Source of the DNA: Adineta steineri
Taxonomy: Eukaryota > Rotifera > Eurotatoria > Adinetida > Adinetidae
NCBI GenBank assembly: GCA_905250115.1
Contig: CAJNOI010000066.1
Location: 414,931-478,930, forward strand
Direction: 5' to 3'
Length of the DNA stretch: 64,000 nucleotides
Both the position numbers and the translations under genes were made by a program. The notes beneath the pieces are model-generated. The model worked only from the letters and a program-made list of their open reading frames with translations, was not told the DNA's origin and did no database searches. Positions 1 through 11,605 of this stretch are shown here, piece after piece. Position 1 is the stretch's first letter. Every line of letters starts with the position of its first letter.

Positions 1-916
1 GAGGTGTGTTCGATTTCGTTGCTTCTTTCAAGATTTCTTCATTTAATAATCGTTTATATTTATTATTTTCTATATCTCCAATTAAAGATGCGTAAAGTCT
101 TGCTACTGATCGAGCATTTGTTATTCCATTAGCAGCTGGAATCTCTGCTTCATGTGTACGCTGCTCGTTGAACCAGGCAAATGCTGAAGTATCAACAGTT
201 TCATTTCCATTCGGTTTGACATTAAGTGGTGAAACACGATATTCTTCTGTTGATGGTAAACCAATGTAGAATTCGATATCTAATTTAGAAGCAATTTCAT
301 CTCGAATAAACTGTCCTATGGATCTTTTTCTTTTATCAACTCTTCGAACGAGTTCTCCCGCTAACCATCCGTATGTCAGAGCATGATAACCATGTTTCGT
401 TCCAGGCGGCCATATTGGTGATTGTTGTTGCAACATATCTACTATCACTGTCCAGTTCAAACGCTGTTCGTCTGATGCGAATTCAAAAGGTAATCCTGCA
501 CGATGTGATAGGATATCTGCCACTGTTGTATTTCCTTTTCCACCCTGTCTATATTCTGGCCAATACTCTGTCACTAATGCTGAGTAATTAAGGAGACCTT
601 GTTGAACACAAAGTGCAGCGGCCACAGCTACTACACCTTTCGACGTTGAAAATACCAATTGTAATGTATTATTGTCATAGGCTTTACCTTGGGATTGATC
701 AAACGATCCAGCCCATAGATCAACAACTAATTTCCCTTGATGATAAATGGCTACTGATCCACCAAGATCTCGTTCTTCTATGAAATTTTCTTTGAATATA
801 TCTCGTACAAAATCCCATCCATTATCAGTTGTACCATAAATATTCAATTCGCCATGAACATTATTAAGAACTGATAGAATAAGAAAAAACCAAAGGCGAT
901 TACAAATATATGCCAT
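1..916 (-). CDS. Secreted serine beta-lactamase-like hydrolase (C-terminus beyond window)
   Basis: Translating the minus strand from the ATG at 916 gives 305 uninterrupted codons running off the window start. Residues 1-22 form a signal peptide (MAYICNRLWFFLILSVLNNV, then HG). The class C beta-lactamase/LACTB-type fold follows: GGSVAIYHQGKLVVDLWAG at about 52-70, then the SxxK catalytic motif STSK at 90-93, then SHRAGLP. A YHA triad stands where YxN is usual. The C-terminal KTG-like motif lies outside the window. Eukaryotic and bacterial members of this family hydrolyse esters or peptides using the SxxK serine; the substrate here is unknown and beta-lactam cleavage should not be assumed. The family is common in animals as well as bacteria, so horizontal origin is possible but not shown. 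No intron is seen in this part. Family assignment is firm; function is not. Confidence 0.85.
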   Translation of the reverse strand, partial: MAYICNRLWFFLILSVLNNVHGELNIYGTTDNGWDFVRDIFKENFIEERDLGGSVAIYHQGKLVVDLWAGSFDQSQGKAYDNNTLQLVFSTSKGVVAVAAALCVQQGLLNYSALVTEYWPEYRQGGKGNTTVADILSHRAGLPFEFASDEQRLNWTVIVDMLQQQSPIWPPGTKHGYHALTYGWLAGELVRRVDKRKRSIGQFIRDEIASKLDIEFYIGLPSTEEYRVSPLNVKPNGNETVDTSAFAWFNEQRTHEAEIPAANGITNARSVARLYASLIGDIENNKYKRLLNEEILKEATKSNTP

Positions 917-1811
917 ATCCCAAGACTTCGTTTCTATTACGACTAAAAATAAAAAAAACAAAAAAATAAAAAATGAAAAATGATACGAGAGTATACAATA
1001 CTTATATACTATCATCTCGATTTCAGAACATCAATCGAAAATACAGAATTTCTTATCAAGAAAACGTTTTGTGTACTTCGTTTGTGTGCATAACAGAAAT
1101 CGAGAAGTTCTCGATAAACGAATATTAATTCCTGTTTAAATATTGGTTTTAAGCGATTAAAGATGAGGGTAACTATTCGGTTCTGTATCGATGTGAAAGA
1201 AAAGTGTCTAAAAACAGCTTGTAAATATTATACATATTAAAAAAGTACGATTATAACACTTTTCGTACTATTTCGTACTTTATTAAGTAGAATTTAACAC
1301 TATTCTAAACTTTCTAAAATATTTTTAAATACTTTTTTTGCTAAAAATAGCTTAATTTAATATATACAATAATACAAAATACTTTTATCTAGTTGATTTA
1401 CTTCTAACTTCATTTCAATGACAATCAGCAACAACAAATTGATGATCGATTGCATATGTTAAAGCCTATTCTTGATGATTTGAGAAATATTTTTAACAAT
1501 ATATACCGATAAAACGACATCGATTTAGTGCTAAATTATTCATATTATGTGCCTACCATATTGGGTTCATTATGAATTCTATAATCTATACCGGCAAACA
1601 GACCAAAACTCAACTGGATAGCGAACTAGCAATGACTGATTCAATAGTTTCTTTAAAAAAAATCCTATCCTGAAAGAGTTAACGTAATTCTCGACTTCGA
1701 TATGCAATAAAATTAAGATTATAGTTACTCAGGTAATACAATTCGATAATTTATTAAAAAGAGAAAAATTAGAAATATGAAAATTAATTAATTTATTGAT
1801 ATAATGAACAG
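917..1811. other. Intergenic region, no gene seen
   Basis: AT-rich sequence between the beta-lactamase-like gene's 5' end and the 3' end of the first receptor. I see no coding exon, RNA gene or clear repeat. Unlike most genes in the window, the receptor ending at 1812 has no G-rich hairpin in its 3' flank. Confidence 0.5.
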
Positions 1812-2884
1812 TTACATATTTTCTTCAGATTCTATTTGTGAATTGCATGGTGCAATACTATTCTCAGGTTCAATTTGATTATTTATCTGACAACACCAAT
1901 ATTTCCATCGTTCCCAACATCTTTTTACTAAAACAAGTTTTGCTTGACGACGAAAACGTGACGAGAACAATATGAAAATATAAAAGTTGATCTAAAATAA
2001 ATCAAAATCTTACAGCTATAAATTAAAAAAGAAAATCTATTTACAACAAAATTTATATTGTTGATAGACAGAAGAATTGCTTGAAGCAATCGACCAACTG
2101 CATATGCCATAGGCACACTTCGTGATGTAGGAAAATTAGTCGCATAGGTACGATAAGCATTATAAGGCAATACCAAACAAACAAAGGCAATTACACGCAT
2201 AAGAACCATTGCTGTGATTTGCTTGTCTAGTTTACGACGAACAATTGGCAGTTGTCGTCGAACTATACGACGAACATTATGATAAGCTAAGATACTAAAT
2301 GTTGATGCAATGACAATAGGAAGAAACCCAGATAAAACTGGATAAAAGAAATATGTTGAGTACTGAACCCATGTATGATCCGATATGATACATCCCAATG
2401 TTGGCTGAATACTATAAGAAGACCCAAGCGCAGTGCTATGAATGATTGCAAAACAAATAAATATAAACGAAAGATATCGACCTAGTTTCAATGTGCACAT
2501 TTGTCTTAAATGGAAACGATGATTTGTCGAAAAGAACTGATCAACAGTAGTGAAACATATCATAGAAAGAGTAGTGAGCGCACATGTTTGTCCCAATATA
2601 TATCTGAGTTTACACCAAATGAGAAAACGTCCTGTTGCATCATCTCCATATATTGATATTAAAATAGTAAGACTAACGGAGAAAAACTGATAAATGAAGT
2701 TGGAGATTGATTCAATAGTTATATAGAATGCACATCGATTAGTTCGAAATAGTTTCAATTGAGTAAAAACGAGAAGATTTAACACATTGCCAATAACTCC
2801 AAAACTAAATAAAATGAAACCACTATAAATCGAGTACTGTATAGCAAAGTTGAGAATTCCATCAGAGACTGACGATGATGACAT
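1812..2884 (-). CDS. Rhodopsin-like 7TM receptor, array copy 1 (2 exons)
   Basis: Exons 2884-2045 and 1991-1812 are separated by a 53-nt intron (GTAAATAG...TTTTAG, phase 0), giving 339 aa. Reading through the intron gives a false C-terminus; splicing restores TM7 running into a basic tail (NFYIFILFSSRFRRQAK) ending in a Cys pair (WCCQINN) suited to palmitoylation. TM1 carries GN (GVIGNVLNLLVF), TM3 ends in VDQFF instead of DRY, and the third loop is very basic (RRIVRRQLPIVRRKLDKQ). TM6 has no CWxP motif. Such DRY-less receptors form large lineage-specific families in bdelloids, presumably chemosensory or peptide receptors; the ligand is unknown. Sequence is closest to the three further copies downstream, with the same exon structure and identical exon 1 length (840 nt), showing tandem duplication. 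Confidence 0.88.
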
Positions 2885-3959
2885 GATACTTTCTTTATTG
2901 TTTGCGTTTTTCTTCTTTTTCTAGAAAATCTAAATTTTAATATAAAGAAGAGGATGAATCTATTCTTGTCATTTATTATCTATAAAGCATCTTAATACAA
3001 ATTAGTGTCACCATTGATAATAAAAATCTTTAATTACTAGTATGATTTATTAATTTTTAATAGAGAATTTAAATTTAATAAAATAGTACTTGAATTTCTC
3101 ACTAGAACTATTTGTAATTTGTATAAAAGAAAAAAGAATGATGTTTTTTCTCTGCACTACCTACACATAAATAATAATAAGAAAATATATGTTAATCTCT
3201 CATGTCAAAAAATATGCCCTTAAAACATTTAGTTAAGCAATAATGCATTTATTGAACACGTCTTCTAATTCATTTGAGCGATTCATTATTGTCAGTAGCC
3301 TTTTAAGATATTAAATTTAATAAGAATATAAAAAGTGACGAAAGGGATTTCATTTTCTCTTTAATTAAAATTACAATTAATAACGATGTTGACTATTTTA
3401 TATTTTATATCTTTTCGCTATAAGATAAATTGGTGATTTATTTATTCCCATTCGTATTCTCAAACTTTTGATATATGTTAATAGCATGCATAGAAATTAT
3501 ATATATGAGAGTTTTTCTAAAATTAATTGAATTCATCCTTCAGGACCGAGTGGCACCATACCTATCAAACTGAAACTAGATGTTAATGTTGTTCCCTTGT
3601 CCAATAAGAATATTCTAGAATTTTGACTAAATGCTTTAAATGTAACTATAAGATTCTATAGAAGTCTCATAGGTATTAGAACATGCATCTGATTGAATGA
3701 TCTTCTTTTCTTGTATTTCTTTCGAGGGTTGATGAGGTGAAGGTGTACATGAGCGTTGAATGATTCATTTCACTAATACGTACATCCCACACTTCCACCC
3801 AAATACATACCCTCAATTTTAACTATAATTTTTAAAGTAATCAAAGTGCCATATTTCGATGTAAAGGTGAATGCGAATGTGAATGTAACTGAGGGTAAGG
3901 GTGTCTCTAAGAAAAGCTTTGATAAACATTTAATCGTGTTTAACAATTCAACACATAAA
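2885..3959. other. Intergenic, with weak G/C-skewed telomere-like tracts
   Basis: No gene is visible. Between about 3725 and 3910 there are GGTGAAGGTG, CCCACACTTCCACCC and GAGGGTAAGGGTGT tracts, with a G-rich tract, a C-rich tract and another G-rich tract in that order. They resemble decayed forms of the G-rich hairpins described elsewhere in the window. Confidence 0.4.
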
Positions 3960-4735
3960 ACAAGAGACTATTCCAATAAATGAACAAATGTTCTGGTTAT
4001 TATTATCAATCTTTAGATAATGAAAGTTTATTTTTAAAATGTGTTCATAGAACAGATTTTCATTTTCATGAATTACTTTATCAAACACTTCTTAAATTAC
4101 GTGGAAAAAAATCTTAATCAGTTTTCATCATCATTAATAAAAATGCAAGGACCTGCTGCTATATTTCCATTATTCTCCAGTAAAGAAAACTTTTTTCAAC
4201 TTAATTAGTATTATCAAGGTGAAATTCATTATTGGTATATAATATCGTCGAAAACAAGACTTCTTTTTAAAAAAATACATTAGAAGAAAAACAACCATTG
4301 ACATATATTGAACATACGAATATCCTTATTGATCCATCAATGCATTATGAATATACTATAAATTATCATAAAATAATTCAATATCTAAATGAGATTATTA
4401 TTTTATCATGTAAAATTCTTTAATCGAAGTATATTTCAAAGATATTTCATTTATTAATGATGTATATGAGTAAGTTTTATTTGAATTTATTTAAATAAAT
4501 TTCTTTCAGAGAAGGTTTCTTAATGAATATATCTAATGAATGAATTGATTTAATAAAATTCTATCAATTTGAAAATGAAACACATTTAAATAGTAATTAT
4601 TTTCATCGGAAGATTTTTATGATGAAATTCTTAGAGAAAATGGATATTTTCGATACATCTTCACCTGTCATTCAAACAAGCAATGAACAATGTCAATATA
4701 CAAATAATAATCAAAGAAAACTATTGATAAGTTAA
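3960..4735 (+). pseudogene. Decayed plus-strand gene fragment next to receptor copy 2
   Basis: Coding-like stretches in changing frames, broken by stops, can be followed on the plus strand. They include SLFLKCVHRTDFHFHELLYQ, then GEIHYWYIISSKTRLLF, then LTYIEHTNILIDPSMHYEY, and finally the segment FYQFENETHLNS with FHRKIFMMKFLEKMDIFD. The last segment recurs at 7365-7580 and 11200-11440. I do not recognise the family; the GEIHYWYII segment is faintly reminiscent of a JmjC core, but this is only a guess. Frameshifts and stops rule out an intact gene. Confidence 0.5.
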
Positions 4736-4786
4736 ACAAATTAGTTTTATTTAAAAGATTTCAAAAGTTATTCATATAAAGAGATA

Positions 4787-4826
4787 GGTGTGAGTACTAG
4801 CCGAATACACTTTTCATACTCACACC
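4787..4826. repeat. G-rich/C-rich hairpin 3' of receptor copy 2
   Basis: Perfect 10-bp inverted repeat GGTGTGAGTA (4787-4796) and TACTCACACC (4817-4826) with a 20-nt loop, continuing as CCGCCCAC. It lies 55 nt beyond the stop codon of the receptor. The arms are variants of the bdelloid telomeric TGTGGG repeat. Confidence 0.7.
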
Positions 4827-4880
4827 CGCCCACAAAATAAAATAGATATATGAGAATTAACATATTTATTTGATGAATAG

Positions 4881-5953
4881 TTAGATGTTTTCTTCAGATT
4901 CCATTTGTGAATTACGTGCTTCAATATTGTTGTCAGGTTCAACTCGATTATTTATTTGACAGCACCAATATTTCCATCGTTCCCAACATTTTTTGACTAG
5001 AACAAGTTTCACTTGACGACGAAAACGTGATGAGAATATTATAAAAAGATAAAAGCTGATCTAAAATAAGTCAAAATCTTACAAATACGAATTAGAAAAG
5101 AAAATTTATTTACGGCAAAATTTATATTGCTGATAGAAAGAAAAATTGCTTGAATTAATCTACCAACTGCATATGCCATAGGGATACTTTGTGATATAGG
5201 GAAACTAGTCGTATAGATACGATAAACGCTATAAGATGTTGCCAAACAAACAAAGACTATTACACGCATCAGAACCATTGCTGTCATTTGTTTGTCTAGT
5301 TTACGACGAACAATTGGTAGTTGTCGTCGAACTATATGGCGAACATTACGATAAGCTAACATACTAAATGTTGATGCAGTTACAATAGGTAGAAAACCGA
5401 ATAAAATTGGATAAAAGAAATATGTTGAATACTGAACCCATATATGGTCCGATATGATACAGCCAAATGTTGGCTGAATACCATAAGAAGACCCAAGCGC
5501 AATGCTATGAATGATTGTAAAACAAATGCATACAAACGCAAAATATCGACCTAATCTCAATGTACACATTTGTCTTAAATTCAAACGATGATTTGTCGAA
5601 AAGAATTGATCAACGGCAGTGAAACATATCATATAAAAAGTGGTGAGCGCACATGTTTGTGCCACTATATATCTTAGTTTACACCAAATTGAAGAACGTC
5701 CTGTTGCATCATCTCCATATATTGATGTTAAAATAGTTAAACTAATGGAGAAAAACTGATAAATGAAGTTGAAAATTGATTCAATAGTTATATAGAATGC
5801 ACATCGATTGGTTCGAAATAGTTTCAGTTGGGTAAAAACGAGAAGATTCAACGTATTACCAATAATTCCAAAACTAAACGTAATACAACCAGTATAAATC
5901 GAGTATTGCGTAGCAAATTTGAGAATTCCATCAGAGATGGACGATGATGACAT
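4881..5953 (-). CDS. Rhodopsin-like 7TM receptor, array copy 2 (2 exons)
   Basis: Exons 5953-5114 and 5060-4881 flank a 53-nt phase-0 intron (GTAAATAAATTTT...TTATTTTAG), giving 339 aa. The protein starts MSSSSISDGILKFATQYS as in the other copies, has seven hydrophobic segments, VDQFF at the end of TM3, two cysteines positioned for the TM3-ECL2 disulfide (WCKLRY and FGCIISD) and the same basic third loop. After splicing, TM7 ends NINFAISFYLFIIFSSRFRR and the tail carries the Cys pair WCCQINN. Very close to copies 1, 3 and 4, so a recent tandem duplicate; a G-rich hairpin follows its stop. Ligand unknown. Confidence 0.88.
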
Positions 5954-7364
5954 GTTAATTTATTCAAAATGATATATTTTTTATCATTTGTGTTTTCCTT
6001 ATTTTCCCTGGAAAAGATCTAAAATTTAATAGAAAAAAAATGTGTGAATCTGTTCTTGTCATCTATTATATATGAAGTATCTTAGCGGAAATTACTGTCA
6101 CGAATGATAATTAAAGTCGTTGGTTAATAGCACAGTGAGGGCCTGAAAAAGCATGCACTTTTTGTTTTTATATATAAATGAACAATAAGGATATTCTAAA
6201 AATTTTCTCTTATATCTAATTTGGTAGAGGTTTTTTTCACTAATCATTTTGGTAAAAAGACTTTTTGATTTTCATTGAGAAATGATAATATTATAGCCAG
6301 AATATTAAACACTGGTAAAAAGTTTAGCACACTTTTAGTAATTGGCTAATGTTTACGTTATTTCACAACATCTGAAAAATGTTCTATATATATACCATTT
6401 GATGCAGAAGTCAATGGGGTACATTTCGGTATAAAGCACTTCTATTTGTATTAGAGTTAATTAATTATTAATTAGTTATGTCTAAATCGGAAACTCATAT
6501 AAAATATTTTTTGTTTAATATAAGATGATAGAGATATATTGAAGAATTATTTTTCTTAAACAGGCATTCACTTTAAACGTCGATAATGATAAAAGATGTT
6601 TTAACATGCTATGTGAAGAAATAGTAGTAAGGAAAAAAACATTTGTGACGAAATCAAAAGAATAGTAGAGGAATTGTTCAAACGTAGATACTTTGTTATT
6701 GCAGAAGATCAAATGGATGATACGGATTTGGTATTATATTTATATGTTTCACTGATAGTACTACTATACAAATTCTTGATTCTAAAACGTTATAAAATAA
6801 CTTATCATTTACATCATATGAATCTTGATTATTTACAGGCGTATTATAACTTTCAGAAATATTTAATAATGTATTCGTATCGGTTGTATTACTTATTTGA
6901 GGTTGAGTAGATGTTATATAAATGCAGAATATTGGTGATTGGAGTTGCTATCTTTCATAATCCTACATTTGATATAATAATGAACGTTTTTTCTGAATGT
7001 ATAGAGCATTTATTATTTGGATCAATATCTATGACGAAAATTGTTGATTGTTAATATAATATTTTTGGAAAGAACATACTAGTCGATATTTGACTATAGT
7101 ATCGTTTAAATTTTCATAAGAGTGTAATGGTTGTCCTAAAAAAGATTTCAACTGTATGGAAAAGATCTTCTAAAGCAATTTAACATTTGATTTTTTTACT
7201 CATATGTCTTTTCTGCAAACTAGAACATGTAGTTGTAGTTGAAAGACATATTGATAATTCAACCGATGTCAGTTGTTCTCTATGGTCAAGTGTGTTAATA
7301 ACGATAGAAACAGTCTTTGTCATCTTTGAATTTATTTTAATAAATTTCTTTTAGAGAAGATATC
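5954..7364. other. Intergenic, no gene supported
   Basis: AT-rich. Small ORFs occur on both strands around 6515-6910 but overlap antisense to each other, have no homologous counterpart beside the other receptor copies and show no recognisable domain, so I do not call them genes. Confidence 0.45.
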
Positions 7365-7580
7365 TTGACAGATGTATCTAATGAATCAATTAATTCGATA
7401 AAATTCTATCAATTTGAAAATGAAACACATTTAAATAGTGATTATTTTCATCGGAAGATTTTTATGATGAAATTCTTAGAGAAAATGGATATTTTCGATA
7501 CATCTCCACCCATCATTCAATTAATCGATGAACAATATCAATATACAAATAATAGTCAAGGAAAATTATTGATAAGTTAA
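7365..7580 (+). pseudogene. Gene fragment, paralogous to the one at 4.5-4.7 kb
   Basis: A 71-codon open stretch (NESINSIKFYQFENETH, then FHRKIFMMKFLEKMDIFD) nearly identical to the end of the decayed fragment at 4541-4735 and related to 11200-11440. Only the 3' piece of the source gene is present. It sits at the same place relative to receptor copy 3 as its relatives do to copies 2 and 4, so it was carried along in the tandem duplications. Source family not recognised. Confidence 0.45.
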
Positions 7581-7628
7581 ACAAATTAGTTTTATTTAAA
7601 AGATTTCAAAGTGTTCATATGAAAAGAA

Positions 7629-7693
7629 GGATGCGGGTGTGGATGAGTGGGGGTAGGTGCTAGGTGAATACAGTACGCATATTCATACACACC
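7629..7693. repeat. G-rich telomere-like tract with C-rich partner, 3' of receptor copy 3
   Basis: GGTGTGGATGAGT at 7636-7648 pairs with ATTCATACACACC at 7681-7693 in 11 of 13 positions, and GGGGGTAGGTG follows the first arm. It ends about 50 nt beyond the receptor's stop codon, in the same place as the hairpins of copies 2 and 4. Confidence 0.6.
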
Positions 7694-7743
7694 GTTAAGG
7701 AAAAATAGAAATATGAGATTTAATATATTTATTTAATGAACCG

Positions 7744-8816
7744 TTAAATGTTTTCATCAGATCCCATTTGTGAATTGCGTAGTTCGATATTGTTGTCAGG
7801 TTCAATTCGATTATTTATGGAGCAACACCAATATTTCCATCTTTGCCAATATCTTTTTACTAGAACAAATTTCATTTGACGACGGAAACGTGGTGAGAAT
7901 ATTATAAAAAGATAAAAACTGATCTAAATGAAAGCAAAATCTTACAAATATGAATTAACAAAGAAAATAGTTTTACCGTATAATTTATATAGTAGATAGA
8001 AAGAAAAATTGCTTGAATTAATCGACTAATTGCATATGCCATAGGCATACTTTGTGATATTGGAAAATTAATGGCATAGATACGATAAGTAATATAAGGT
8101 AATAATAAACAAACGAAGGCAATTACACGCATAAGAACCATTGCTGTCATTTGTTTGTCTAGTTTACGACGAACAATTGGTAGTTGTCGTCGAACTATAT
8201 GACGAACATTACGATAAGCTAACATACTAAATGATGATGCAATTATAATAGGTAGAAAACCACCTAAAATTGGATATAAGAAATATGTTGAATACTGAAC
8301 CCATGCATAATTCGATAAGACACATCCTAATGTTGGTTGAATAACGTAAGAGGAGCCAAGTACAATGCCATGAATGATTGCAAAACAAACAAACATAAAC
8401 GAAAGATATCGACCTACTTTCAATGTGCACATTTGTCGCAAATTGTAATGATGATTTGTTGAAAAGAACTGATCAACGGCAGAAAAACATATCATATAAA
8501 AATTAGTGAGCGCACATATTTGTGCCACTATATATCTTAGCTTACACCAAACATTAGAACCTCCTATGGCAACATCTCCATATATTGATGTTGAAATAGT
8601 TATAGTAATATAAAAACAAAAATAAACTAAGTTGGAAATTGATTCAACAGTTATATAGAAGACGCATCCATTAGTTCTAAATAGTTTCAATTGAGTAAAA
8701 ACGAGAAGATTGAACGTATTACCAATAACTCCAAAACTAAATAAAATAAAACCACTATAAGTCGAGTATTGTGTAGCAAGTTTGAGAATTCCAGCAGATA
8801 CTGATGATGATGACAT
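7744..8816 (-). CDS. Rhodopsin-like 7TM receptor, array copy 3 (2 exons)
   Basis: Exons 8816-7977 and 7923-7744 flank a 53-nt phase-0 intron (GTAAAACTATT...CATTTAG); 339 aa. The motifs match its neighbours: GVIGNTFNLLVF in TM1, WCKLRYIVAQ before TM3, VDQFF instead of DRY, RRQLPIVRRKLDKQ in the third loop, TM7 continuing after splicing into ISFYLFIIFSPRFRR. TM2-TM3 (NLVYFCFYITITISTSIYG) differs from copies 1 and 2 but resembles copy 4, so copies 3 and 4 form a subgroup or have exchanged sequence. Role as a membrane receptor is inferred from topology; ligand unknown. Confidence 0.87.
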
Positions 8817-9029
8817 GTTACTTTATTCAAAATGAAATATTCTTTATTGTTTGTGTTTTTCTTCCTTTGCTGAAAAATCTAAAAGTTAATATATAAAAAA
8901 ATTTAACCTGCTCTTGTCGTTTATTATTTATGAAGCATCTTAGCAGAAATTACTGTCACGATTGTTAATGGAAGTCTTTAATTACTAGTATGACGATGTT
9001 TCTTTTTTCACAAAAATTGTTTTGTATCT

Positions 9030-9250
9030 ACCCAAGTCATTTAATCCAACCTGTAAACCCTACAGGAAACTATCGGATTCGACGTCGGATTCTCAATAAA
9101 AATCTACCGGTACCAAATGAAATTTCATCGGATTCTTAACTAACGGATTACAGATCGGATAAAGTCAGAAAATATCCAATCATGAGGAAACATCTAATAA
9201 CGTAAGGTTCCGATCTAATATCGTCCGAAATTTATCGGATTTGTGTCGAT
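9030..9250. repeat. CGGAT-rich degenerate repeat, related to 12850-12990
   Basis: The pentamer CGGAT or its complement recurs about eight times in 220 bp (for example CTATCGGATTCGACGTCGG, CATCGGATTCTTA, ACAGATCGGATAAAG). A diverged relative, AATCCGACCTATAGATCC followed by GCGGAAAACTATCGAATAC, lies 5' of receptor copy 4 at 12870-12920. It belongs to the duplicated 5' flank of the receptor unit. Origin as an old MITE is possible but unproven. Confidence 0.45.
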
Positions 9251-11090
9251 TGCAGATAGATTAAATGAAAATTTCTCCAGCACTATTATTTACTATCTCT
9301 CGAGATATTCAAAGATTTTAACAAGATTTGACACGGTTTCTTCTCTTTGAACTCGATTTAATCTTGTAACGGCACAATATATATACCAGAACTATTTCTA
9401 GAACTTCCTAATAAATTATCTACGATCATCTCTAGTATGGACATGTACATAAAAAAGATTTTCAAATGTAGCTAAAACAATGAAAAAAAAGACTTGTATA
9501 TGTCGCATGCCAGTTTAGAACTTAGTTGAGATAGAAATTCTCCATCATAGCGTGAATGTTGTGATAAAATAATTTATTTGAATAAGTTTTTTCTGTTTTT
9601 GAGGATATGAGATTATTTGCTTGAGTATGTAATTTGAAAGGCTTCAATCTTTTTTTTATCTTGTTGAAGAAAACAAGATTTGCACGAGATGTTTATTTTG
9701 TAAAGCTCGGGACATTGGGACCATATTACTTTCTATTACTTTGTTGAAGAAAAAAATATCTGCAAGAGAGGTTTATTTTCTAATGCCTAGAAAATTGTCT
9801 GATTTTAGAAGTTTCAATGAATAGAAAGTATTTTTTCTTTGAGGGAGGGTGTGGGTGAGGCTTTTTCAAATATCTGAGAACTAATATACCGAATGTTCCG
9901 AGGATATTATTCAATTAGTAAATGAACTTTGTACTGAAGTTATGCTTTCGTTATATTATTTGTTATTTATTATCTTGATTCATATATCTATATAAAATAA
10001 CTGAAAAAGAAAACAAACTATTCAAGATAGTAATAAAAATCTTGATCTTTTTATTACGGAAACAGATTCAAAATCTCCAAATTTTATAGAAAGTATATCT
10101 TGAAACCACTACACGGTAAACAGATGTTCCTAAATACAACGAATGTAATTTGAAAAAGAATTGTTAAAATAGAAAACTTTTTTTTGTAAATATTGACTTT
10201 TTTCAACATCTCTTGTAAAAGTTCAATAAAAAAGTAACTAACTTTAATTTATCAAGAATTAGTAAAGAAATAATATATAAAACTTTTAAACTGCACATCA
10301 GTATTCTATAACAAGGAGCGAAATATTTTGTATGAATATAACTCATACATAATCGATCATGTTTTGTTTATGCTGATCAATGTAGAATTTATCAGCGATG
10401 CTCATAAAAAAAATTTTCATAAAAGATCATATTAAGATGAATTATTTGATTAAAAATTCATCAAGATGGATTTCTAATAATCAGTGATAATTCAACAACT
10501 GTTTTTACTTCTTTTTCAAGCGTCGACGGCGTTATCACCATTGGGGAACAAAGTCATCTCTGCTAATTCAAAATAATTTGAAATTAAGAAATTGGTTTTC
10601 CCCCTTTATCATTATGCAAAAGTGTAATTAATTTTAAACGCTACAATTTTTGTCTCACTTAAGTTGTTTAACATTGAGGCAATTATTATCTCGATATATG
10701 GCAGCTATGGGTAGTTACTTATACTTGATAATTGCTATGCTATTCATTCAGTTTTACTTTTGTTCAATAAAACGCAGGGAAATGGGTTCGCAATGCAACC
10801 ACTGAATACTATTTCGTTTACAGAATGCTAGTTATTACCCTGAATCACATATGTACCAGTAATTGATTCCCGTCGGATTTATACTATTCAACACGAACAA
10901 ATCTGAGTAATGGAACGCCTGTATTCCTATATAATCTGGCAAGTTTCGGTACCAGTTTTTGACCGATTTCCTCTTAAAATTCGGCATCATGTGAAAATCT
11001 TTTATAAAGTTTTACTCAAGATGAAATGTTATGTGAATGAATTCATTGTGATCTACCTTCTTAATTGGTTTTATGATGGATTTACAAAAG
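9251..11090. other. Intergenic, duplicated non-coding flank
   Basis: No gene seen. A short direct repeat (TTGTTGAAGAAAA with GCAAGAGAGGTTTATTTT and a variant) occurs at about 9663 and 9742. The stretch about 9990-10085 matches 13965-14060 (GAAAAAGAAAACAAACTATT), showing that the duplication unit of the receptors extends well beyond their coding regions. Confidence 0.45.
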
Positions 11091-11440
11091 ATCATTTTTC
11101 ATATCAATGTGAATTATCCAGTTGTTGAAAAATATATTAACAATTTTCTTGAAATTAATATTAATAAAATTATATTTAAAGATATTTCATTTTTTAATGA
11201 GATACATTTCTTATTGAACATAATTGATGAATCAATTAATTCGATAAAACTTAACCAATTTGAAAATGAAACACATTTAAATAATGATTTTTTTTAGTGA
11301 ATTATTTTCATCGGAAGATTTTTATGATGAAATTCTTACAGAAAATAAATAATAATCAATCGGATTCTTTAACTTTAGAACAAAGTATGAATATTTTTGA
11401 TACACCTCCACCAAATTATAGTGAAAGAAAATAATTGGTA
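11091..11440 (+). pseudogene. Gene fragment, third relative of the 4.5-kb fragment
   Basis: Contains LNQFENETHLNNDFF and, after a frame change, SELFSSEDFYDEILTENK, which parallel the fragments at 4541-4735 and 7365-7580. This copy keeps more 5' sequence (MDLQKIIFHINVNYPVVEKY) but is broken by a frame change and stops. It lies just upstream, on the plus strand, of the hairpin that follows receptor copy 4. Confidence 0.45.
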
Positions 11441-11495
11441 AGTTAAATAATTTTGTTTTATTTAAAAGATTTTAAAAGTTGTTTATATAAAATTA

Positions 11496-11560
11496 GGGTG
11501 TGGGTGTGGGTAGGTATGGGTGCTGGATGAATACAGTATTCATATTCACACACACACTCT
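11496..11560. repeat. Telomere-like GGGTGTGGGTGTGGG tract with C-rich partner, 3' of receptor copy 4
   Basis: GGGTGTGGGTGTGGGTAGG starts at 11496 and contains two-and-a-half exact TGTGGG-type units. The complementary ATTCACACACACACTCT ends at 11560, with GAATACAGTATTC in the loop. The element lies about 45 nt beyond the stop of receptor copy 4. Confidence 0.7.
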
Positions 11561-11605
11561 TAAGAAAAATAGAAATATGAGAATTAATCTATCCAATGTA
11601 AAGTT

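Noticed and set aside
5039..5110. A 22-nt intron (GTAAG...TTTTAG) in the receptor 3' region
   Set aside because: It would leave the last exon in the wrong frame; the upstream donor giving 53 nt restores the conserved tail in all four copies.
6515..6910. Two overlapping antisense small ORFs
   Set aside because: Low-complexity AT-rich translations, mutually antisense, without paralogues beside the other receptor copies.
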